NCBI GenBank assembly: GCA_014649355.1
Contig: BMSW01000009.1
Span: 221,381-285,380 of the forward strand
DNA length: 64,000 nt
DNA from: Streptomyces althioticus
Lineage (GTDB): Bacteria; Actinomycetota; Actinomycetes; Streptomycetales; Streptomycetaceae
Direction: 5' to 3'
Shown here: piece by piece, positions 59,228 to 64,000 of the stretch
Position numbering within the stretch: the stretch's first letter is position 1
Layout: each line of letters opens with the position of its first letter
The notes under the pieces: model-generated
The model's input: only the letters and a program-made list of their open reading frames with translations
Told to the model about the DNA's origin: nothing
The model's database searches: none
Program-made: the position numbers and the translations under genes

Positions 59228-59623
59228 TCATGCGCCGGGCGCCCCCACGCCTTCCATCAGTCCGGTGACCTCCATGCCCTCCGGTGTCAGCAGGAAGACG
59301 TTGCGGTCCACGCGGTGCATTCCGCTGGCGAGGCCGAAGACGACGCCCGTGCTGAAGTCGAGGACGCGCTTGGCGACGTCCGGTTCCGCGCCCGTCAGGT
59401 CGAGCAGAACGGGTATGCCGGACATCAGGGTCTCGGCGACCTCGCGGGCGTCCGCGAAGACGTTCACCCGGAGGACGACGAAGCGGCGGCGCGCCTCCGT
59501 GGGGGCCTCGGGCACGGCACGGTGGCCGACCGAGGACGGCCATGCGTCGCGGCCCCGCAGCGGCACGACCTGGGCGAGCCCCTCCCACTGTTCGTCGGTG
59601 ACATCGTGGCTGCTCACCGGCAT
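59228..59623 (-). CDS. sepF: Cell division protein SepF paralogue
   Basis: 131 residues. The SepF core is intact: RRFVVLRVNVFADAREVAETLMSGIPVLLDLTG, AKRVLDFSTGVVFGLASGMHRV and DRNVFLLTPEGMEV. SepF tethers FtsZ to the membrane through an N-terminal amphipathic helix; here the N-terminus (MPVSSHDVTDEQWEGLAQVV) is short and not clearly amphipathic. Streptomycetes have three SepF proteins, and this one is away from the dcw cluster, so it is a SepF2/SepF3-type paralogue. ATG 59623 has GGGACGGAG upstream. Confidence 0.88.
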   Translation of the reverse strand: MPVSSHDVTDEQWEGLAQVVPLRGRDAWPSSVGHRAVPEAPTEARRRFVVLRVNVFADAREVAETLMSGIPVLLDLTGAEPDVAKRVLDFSTGVVFGLASGMHRVDRNVFLLTPEGMEVTGLMEGVGAPGA

Positions 59624-59781
59624 GCTCCGTCCCCTGTCGCGCTGGCTGTGTGCATCGGCCAATTCTTACCCATGGTCACCCGTTCGGCCCAATAACGACA
59701 CGCTCCGCCATCGTTCCTCCCGCAACACCCCGGCGACGGAGGGCCGTTGACCCGGCCGCCGAACCCGGCTTGCATGGGCGC

Positions 59782-60375
59782 ATGGCAGGTGGGACGGGTG
59801 GTACGACGGGGCCGGTGCTGGGTTTCGAGACCCAGGAGGACTTCGAGGCATGGCTGGAGGAGCATCAGGGGGACGCCGAGGGGCTGTGGCTGAAGATTCC
59901 CCGTAAGGGGTCCGGGCTGAAGGGCGTCGACTACGCCACCGCGCTGGAGTCCGCGCTGTGCTTCGGCTGGATCGACGGGCAGAAGAAGAGTCTGGACGAG
60001 ACGCACTGGGTGCAGCGGTTCACCCCGCGCCGGGCGCGGAGCCGGTGGTCGGCGGTGAACCGGCAGAAGGCGATCGAGCTGATCGAGCGGGGGCGTATGC
60101 GGCCGGCCGGGCTGCGGGAGGTGGAGAGGGCCAAGGCGGACGGGCGGTGGGAGGCCGCGTACGCGAGTCAGCGGACTGCTGCCGTGCCTGAGGATCTGCG
60201 GGCGGCGCTGGATGCCGCGCCTGCGGGGGCGCGGGAGTTCTTCGACTCGCTGGACAGCCGGAACCGGTATGCGATTCTGCATCGGGTCGAGGAGGCGAAG
60301 CGGGTGGCTACGCGGGCGGCGCGGATCGAGAAGTATGTGGCGATGCTGGCCAAGGGGGAGAAGCTGTACCCGTGA
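59782..60375 (+). CDS. YdeI/OmpD-associated family protein
   Basis: 197 residues. FETQEDFEAWLEEHQGDAEGLWLKIPRKGSG and ALCFGWIDGQKKSLDETHWVQRFTPRRARSRWSAVNRQKAIELIERGRM match the YdeI family; the C-terminus (FFDSLDSRNRYAILHRVEEAKRVATRAARIEK) fits the second family domain. Function is unclear; some members are linked to antimicrobial-peptide resistance. Soluble, no signal. ATG 59782 is chosen by the family start; divergent from sepF. Confidence 0.88.
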   Translation: MAGGTGGTTGPVLGFETQEDFEAWLEEHQGDAEGLWLKIPRKGSGLKGVDYATALESALCFGWIDGQKKSLDETHWVQRFTPRRARSRWSAVNRQKAIELIERGRMRPAGLREVERAKADGRWEAAYASQRTAAVPEDLRAALDAAPAGAREFFDSLDSRNRYAILHRVEEAKRVATRAARIEKYVAMLAKGEKLYP

Positions 60376-60416
60376 ACTACGGGGGTGTTCGCCCCCTCCG
60401 CCCCTCCCCTTCCCGA

Positions 60417-60483
60417 CCCCGGGGCTCCGCCCCGGACCCCGCTCCTCAAACGCCGGAGGGGCTGATTCTCAGCCCCTCCGGCG
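60417..60483. terminator. Bidirectional terminator with repeat-like flank
   Basis: CGCCGGAGGGGCTGA (60451-60465) pairs perfectly with 60469-60483 around a 3-nt loop. The sequence before it (CCCGGGGCTCCGCCCCGGAC, about 60418-60437, itself a hairpin) is another element found often downstream of genes in Streptomyces. Lies between the YdeI and GH3 genes. Confidence 0.85.
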
Positions 60484-60488
60484 TTCGG

Positions 60489-61979
60489 TCAGCCCGCCAG
60501 GACCGCCTCCGCCGCGGCCACGCCGCAGACCCTCGCCGCGCCGTGCGTGGCGATGTGGAGCGCGCCCCGCGGCGCGGACTGGGGGATGCCCATTTCCACG
60601 ACCACCGTGTCCGGGCCCGCCGCGAGCAGCGTGTCGAGGGCCGCCCCCATCCACGGGTGGCGGTGCTCGTCGCGGACCACCGCGACGACCCGGCGTCCGC
60701 CCGCCGCGCGCAGCGCCTCCGCGCCGGCGTCGGGGCCGGTGAAGTGGCCGGTGGCGGTGCCCGGGAGGAGCCGTTCCAGCTCCGTGCCGACGCCCCACGG
60801 CGTCTCGTCGCCCACCGCGATGTTCGGGGCGGGGCTGAACGTGGCGACGTACACGGGGTCCGTGACCGGCGCGGGACCGGCCGCGCGGGTGACGGTGACC
60901 GCGCGGCGGGCGGCGGCCAGGCCGATCTCCGGCGCGGAGTCGTCGGCGGTGCCGGGCGAGCGCCGCATGCCCGTCGTCCACGCGGCCAGCGACCTGACCC
61001 GGGCCGCGGCGTCGGCGAGCCGCTCCTCGGGCAGTTCGCCGGAGCGCACGGCGGTGACGAGGGCGTCCTGGAGCCGCAGCACCGTGTCCTCGTCGGCGAG
61101 TCCGCCGCCCACGCAGATCGCGTCGGCGCCGGCCGCGATGGCCAGCACGACCCCGTGTTCGAGTCCGTAGGTGCCGGCGACGGCGCCCATCTCCATGCCG
61201 TCGGTGACGATGAGGCCGTCGTAGCCGAGCTCCTCGCGCAGCAGGCCGGTGAGGATGCGCGGGGAGAGGGTGGCGGGGCGGTCCGGGTCGAGCACGGGCA
61301 CCCGGATGTGGGCGGTCATGACGGCGCGGGTGCCGGCCTCGATGGCGGCGCGGAACGGGCGCAGTTCCCGCTCGTGGAGCGTGGTGGCGTCCAGGTCGAT
61401 CTGCGGGAGCGCGTGGTGGGAGTCGACGCTGGTGTCGCCGTGTCCGGGGAAGTGCTTGGTGCAGGCGGCGACGCCGTGGGACTGCAGGCCCTCGACGTAG
61501 GCGGCGGTGTGCCGGGCGACGAGGGCGGGGTCGTGGCCGAAGGAGCGGACGCCGATCACCGGGTTGTCGGGGTTGGCGTTGACGTCGGCGGAGGGCGCCC
61601 AGTTGAGGTTGACGCCGCACGCGGCGAGCCGGCGGCCCAGTTCGCGGGCGACCCGCCGGGTGAGGGCGGGGTCGTCGACGGCGCCGAGGGCGTGGTTGCC
61701 GGGGAACGAGGAGCCGGTGCGGACCTCGAGGCGGGTGACGTCGCCGGCCTCCTCGTCGATGGCCACCAGCAGGTCGTCCCGTTCGGCGCGTAGCTGCGAG
61801 GTGAGGGCGGTGACCTGCTCGGGGTCGGCGACGTTGCGGCCGAAGAGGGCGACGGAGACCAGGCCCTCGGCCAGTCTGCGCCGTACCCAGTCGGGTGCGG
61901 TGGTGCCGGTGAACCCCGGCTGCAGCACGGCGAGCGCGTCCCGGGTGAGGGTGGAGGCGCCGGTGGTGAATGTCGTCAT
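60489..61979 (-). CDS. Glycoside hydrolase family 3 (beta-N-acetylhexosaminidase type)
   Basis: 496 residues. The NagZ-type signature KHFPGHGDTSVDSHHALPQ contains the acid/base His-Asp pair, and LIVTDGMEMGAV holds the nucleophile Asp. No signal peptide, so it acts inside the cell on imported chitobiose or muropeptide fragments. The C-terminal 150 residues form an extra alpha/beta domain with AAARRAVTVTRAAG. It ends an operon with two sugar ABC permeases and a solute-binding protein, which fits N-acetylglucosamine or chitobiose uptake followed by cleavage. Starts 9 bp after the permease stop. Confidence 0.9.
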   Translation of the reverse strand: MTTFTTGASTLTRDALAVLQPGFTGTTAPDWVRRRLAEGLVSVALFGRNVADPEQVTALTSQLRAERDDLLVAIDEEAGDVTRLEVRTGSSFPGNHALGAVDDPALTRRVARELGRRLAACGVNLNWAPSADVNANPDNPVIGVRSFGHDPALVARHTAAYVEGLQSHGVAACTKHFPGHGDTSVDSHHALPQIDLDATTLHERELRPFRAAIEAGTRAVMTAHIRVPVLDPDRPATLSPRILTGLLREELGYDGLIVTDGMEMGAVAGTYGLEHGVVLAIAAGADAICVGGGLADEDTVLRLQDALVTAVRSGELPEERLADAAARVRSLAAWTTGMRRSPGTADDSAPEIGLAAARRAVTVTRAAGPAPVTDPVYVATFSPAPNIAVGDETPWGVGTELERLLPGTATGHFTGPDAGAEALRAAGGRRVVAVVRDEHRHPWMGAALDTLLAAGPDTVVVEMGIPQSAPRGALHIATHGAARVCGVAAAEAVLAG

Positions 61980-61988
61980 CAGGTGGCG

Positions 61989-62822
61989 TTATCCCTTCAC
62001 GGCGCCTGCGGTGAGGCCGCTGACGGCCCGGCGCTGCAGGAAGACGAAGAGGATCAGGATCGGCACGGCGAAGAGGGAGGAGGCGGCCATGGTGGCGCCC
62101 CAGTCGTCGCCGAACTGGGTCTGGAAGCTGGACAGCCACAGCGGCAGGGTCTGCGCGCCGCCGGACTCCTTGCTGAGCACCAGGACGAGGGGAAACTCGT
62201 TCCAGGCGGTGATGAAGCCGAACATGGAGGTGGACATCAGGCCGGGCGCCAGCAGCGGCAGGATGACCCGGCGGAACGCCTGGACGCGGGTGCAGCCGTC
62301 GACCATCGCGGACTCCTCCAGCTCCTTCGGCACCGCGGCGACGAAGCCGCGCAGCGTCAGGATGGTGAAGGGCAGGATCATCATCATGTAGAACGCGGTC
62401 AGCGGCACCAGGCTGTTCAGCATGGAGGCGTCGCGCACGATCATGTAGATCGCGATGACCATGACCTCCCAGGGCGCCATCTGGGCCAGCATGAACCCGA
62501 TGACGAAGCCGCGCCGCCCCTTGAACCGCATGCGGGCCAGGGCGAAGGAGCCGGCCAGTGCGATGACCAGGGAGAAGAGGACGGCCAGGCAGGTGACGGT
62601 GAGGGAGTTGCGGACGAACGTCCAGAAGTGCTCGGCGTCCGTCGCGGTGCCGAAGTGCTCGAACGTGATGTCCGTCGGGAACCACACCGGGTCCTCGGCG
62701 ATGATGTCGCCGGTCGGCTTCAGCGCCGTGGCGAACATCCAGTACACGGGGAAGATGCAGGCGGCGAAGACGACGAGGGCGGTGGCGTTGGGCCAGACCC
62801 GGCCGAAGAGCGAGCGCTTCAC
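61989..62822 (-). CDS. Carbohydrate ABC transporter permease (MalG type)
   Basis: 277 residues, six membrane helices. The EAA loop reads ELEESAMVDGCTRVQAFRRVILPLLAPG, typical of carbohydrate permeases. The GTG start overlaps the stop of the MalF-type gene (GTGA). Works with it as the sugar channel; the ATPase is presumably MsiK elsewhere on the chromosome, since none is encoded here. Confidence 0.92.
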   Translation of the reverse strand: MKRSLFGRVWPNATALVVFAACIFPVYWMFATALKPTGDIIAEDPVWFPTDITFEHFGTATDAEHFWTFVRNSLTVTCLAVLFSLVIALAGSFALARMRFKGRRGFVIGFMLAQMAPWEVMVIAIYMIVRDASMLNSLVPLTAFYMMMILPFTILTLRGFVAAVPKELEESAMVDGCTRVQAFRRVILPLLAPGLMSTSMFGFITAWNEFPLVLVLSKESGGAQTLPLWLSSFQTQFGDDWGATMAASSLFAVPILILFVFLQRRAVSGLTAGAVKG

Positions 62823-63805
62823 AGCTCGTCCTCCTCTTGCTTGAGCACGATCCTGAGGTAGTACGCGGTCAGGCCGAGCATGATCAGGATGGTCAGCACC
62901 GCGATCGCCGCGCCCATGCCGTAGTGCTGGTTGCCGACGCCCTCGATGTAGGCGTAGACGGGCAGGATCTCGGTGAGCCGGTCGGGGCCGCCGCCGTTGA
63001 AGGTGAAGACCTGGACGAACGCCTTGAAGATCCAGATGATCTCCAGGAACGTCGTGGCGTAGAGGAACGGCCGCAGGAACGGCAGGGTGACGGTGGTGAA
63101 GCTGCGCCAGGCGCCGGCGCCGTCGAGCGCGGCGGCCTCGTACAGCTCGCCGGGGATGGTGGTGGTCGCCGCGTAGAGGTTGATCGCGACGAACGGCACG
63201 GACATCCAGACGATGAGCAGGGTGACGACGAAGAACGTCGACATCTGGCTGCTGGTCCAGCTGTAGTCGGCCATGGAGTGCCAGCCGAGCTTGTCGAGGA
63301 CCCAGTTGACGACGCCGAAGCGCTGCGCGAACAGCCACTGGTAGACGGTGGTGGCGGCGACCACGGGCATCGCCCAGGCCAGCACCAGGCCGATCATCAG
63401 GGTGAACCGCATGCGCTTGCCGAGGCGGGCGAGCAGCAGACCGACGAGGGCGCCCAGCAGCATGGTGAGGACGACGTTGACGGCCGTGAACAGGATGGAG
63501 CGGAGGGTGACCCGCCAGAAGTCCTCCCCGGTGAGGACCTCCTTGTAGTTGTCGATGCCGTTCCACTCGGTGACGTGCTGGATCAGCTGCGCCATGTTGA
63601 GGTTCTGGAACGACAGCAGCAGGTCCTTCAGCAGCGGCCAGCCCAGCAGCAGCACGGTGGCGGCGCAGGCGGGCAGCAGCAGGAGGTACGGGGCGAGCGC
63701 GCCGGCCCGCGACGCGGCTCTGGGTCGGGGCCCGGCGGGTGCGGGGTCGTCCGACTTGCGGACGTCCGCCGGTCCGGAGGGCGGCCGTTCGGTCTGCACG
63801 GTCAT
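62819..63805 (-). CDS. Carbohydrate ABC transporter permease (MalF type)
   Basis: 328 residues. A disordered N-terminus (1-38) precedes six helices; EAA loop ELYEAAALDGAGAWRSFTTVTLPFLRP. ATG 63805 with GAAGAGAG upstream. Organisation SBP-permease-permease-GH3 resembles the NgcEFG and DasABC(D) systems of Streptomyces for N-acetylglucosamine and chitobiose; which of them it is cannot be decided. Confidence 0.92.
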   Translation of the reverse strand: MTVQTERPPSGPADVRKSDDPAPAGPRPRAASRAGALAPYLLLLPACAATVLLLGWPLLKDLLLSFQNLNMAQLIQHVTEWNGIDNYKEVLTGEDFWRVTLRSILFTAVNVVLTMLLGALVGLLLARLGKRMRFTLMIGLVLAWAMPVVAATTVYQWLFAQRFGVVNWVLDKLGWHSMADYSWTSSQMSTFFVVTLLIVWMSVPFVAINLYAATTTIPGELYEAAALDGAGAWRSFTTVTLPFLRPFLYATTFLEIIWIFKAFVQVFTFNGGGPDRLTEILPVYAYIEGVGNQHYGMGAAIAVLTILIMLGLTAYYLRIVLKQEEDEL

Positions 63806-63893
63806 GCTCGCGATCTCTCTTCTCGGCGTGCTCAACGCGGGGCGGGGACCGTCCCGTCGGCCGGTCCCCGCTCCGGTCGGAGCGCGTGCGCTG

Positions 63894-64000
63894 TTACTGC
63901 TGCTGCGCCAGGCGCTTGTTGAACTCGCCCTCGACCTGCTTCGCGGCGGCGGCCGGGGACTTGCCGTTCAGGACGGCGGTCAGGTACGTCTTGATCGGGT
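63894..64000 (-). CDS. Sugar ABC transporter solute-binding protein, C-terminal end only
   Basis: Only the last 35 codons are inside the window. They read PIKTYLTAVLNGKSPAAAAK and end QVEGEFNKRLAQQQ, typical of extracellular sugar-binding proteins. The rest of the gene lies beyond the right edge. It is 88 bp upstream of the MalF-type permease in the same operon. Confidence 0.8.
   Translation of the reverse strand, partial: PIKTYLTAVLNGKSPAAAAKQVEGEFNKRLAQQQ

Overview
The window is a piece of a very high-GC actinobacterial chromosome, almost certainly Streptomyces. Signs are the strong G/C bias at third codon positions, many GTG and a few TTG starts, tight ATGA/GTGA overlaps inside operons, several protein families typical of the genus (DUF4236, DUF6299, DUF6099, DUF5707, a SepF paralogue, F420-type oxidoreductase) and the short Streptomyces intergenic repeat built on GGGGCGCGGGGAACTGCGCG, seen four times. 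I see no rRNA, tRNA, integrase, transposase or CRISPR array. The gene content looks like stable chromosome with accessory catabolic and transport islands.

Layout. 1-8.2 kb: dienelactone hydrolase, DUF4236 protein, a MurA-type enolpyruvyltransferase fused to an HTH domain and preceded by a palindrome, a promoter-bearing gap with gene remnants, a secreted esterase with a fascin-like beta-trefoil, an MmyB-type regulator, an SDR oxidoreductase and a DUF5707 remnant. 8.4-16.4 kb: DUF485-like/sodium-solute symporter pair, RibD-like reductase, DUF418 membrane protein, SUKH-type protein, an unknown protein and a lipoprotein with an apparent ATT start. 16.4-25.1 kb: a metal-uptake island. A five-gene peptide/nickel-type ABC operon on the minus strand has a Nur-like operator over its promoter; the divergent cbiMNQO cobalt transporter sits behind a cobalamin riboswitch.

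25.2-38.5 kb: MFS transporter, a secreted M15-like protein, an SGNH esterase, then a giant AAA ATPase (1653 aa) beside a flotillin-like SPFH protein, a PucR/CdaR-type regulator, and a five-copy tandem array of about 142-bp units that fills the gap before a hypothetical gene. 38.6-47.4 kb: DUF6299 secreted protein, alpha/beta hydrolase, then an aryl-CoA catabolic cluster (Rid protein, acyl-CoA dehydrogenase, aryl-CoA ligase, PaaX-type regulator, flavin monooxygenase/old-yellow-enzyme fusion, crotonase). The chemistry fits hybrid aerobic degradation of anthranilate or salicylate through the CoA thioester. A motif TATC-N9-TGACTGYCGTCAC occurs upstream of both arms of the cluster and is probably the shared regulatory site.

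47.7-64 kb: RsbW-like kinase-fold protein, ornithine carbamoyltransferase plus arginine deiminase, the Pnkp/Hen1 RNA-repair pair, an LLM oxidoreductase, a repeat-containing GC-rich gap, DUF6099 protein, a MazG-like pyrophosphohydrolase overlapping an SMC-like ATPase, SepF, a YdeI-family protein, and a sugar ABC transporter operon with a GH3 beta-N-acetylhexosaminidase, whose solute-binding protein runs off the right edge.

All functional calls come from reading motifs and family resemblance by eye; no database search was run. The signals most worth following are the 142-bp tandem array, the aryl-CoA cluster with its shared operator, the ATPase/flotillin pair, the Nur-like box, and the HTH-MurA fusion with its own palindrome.
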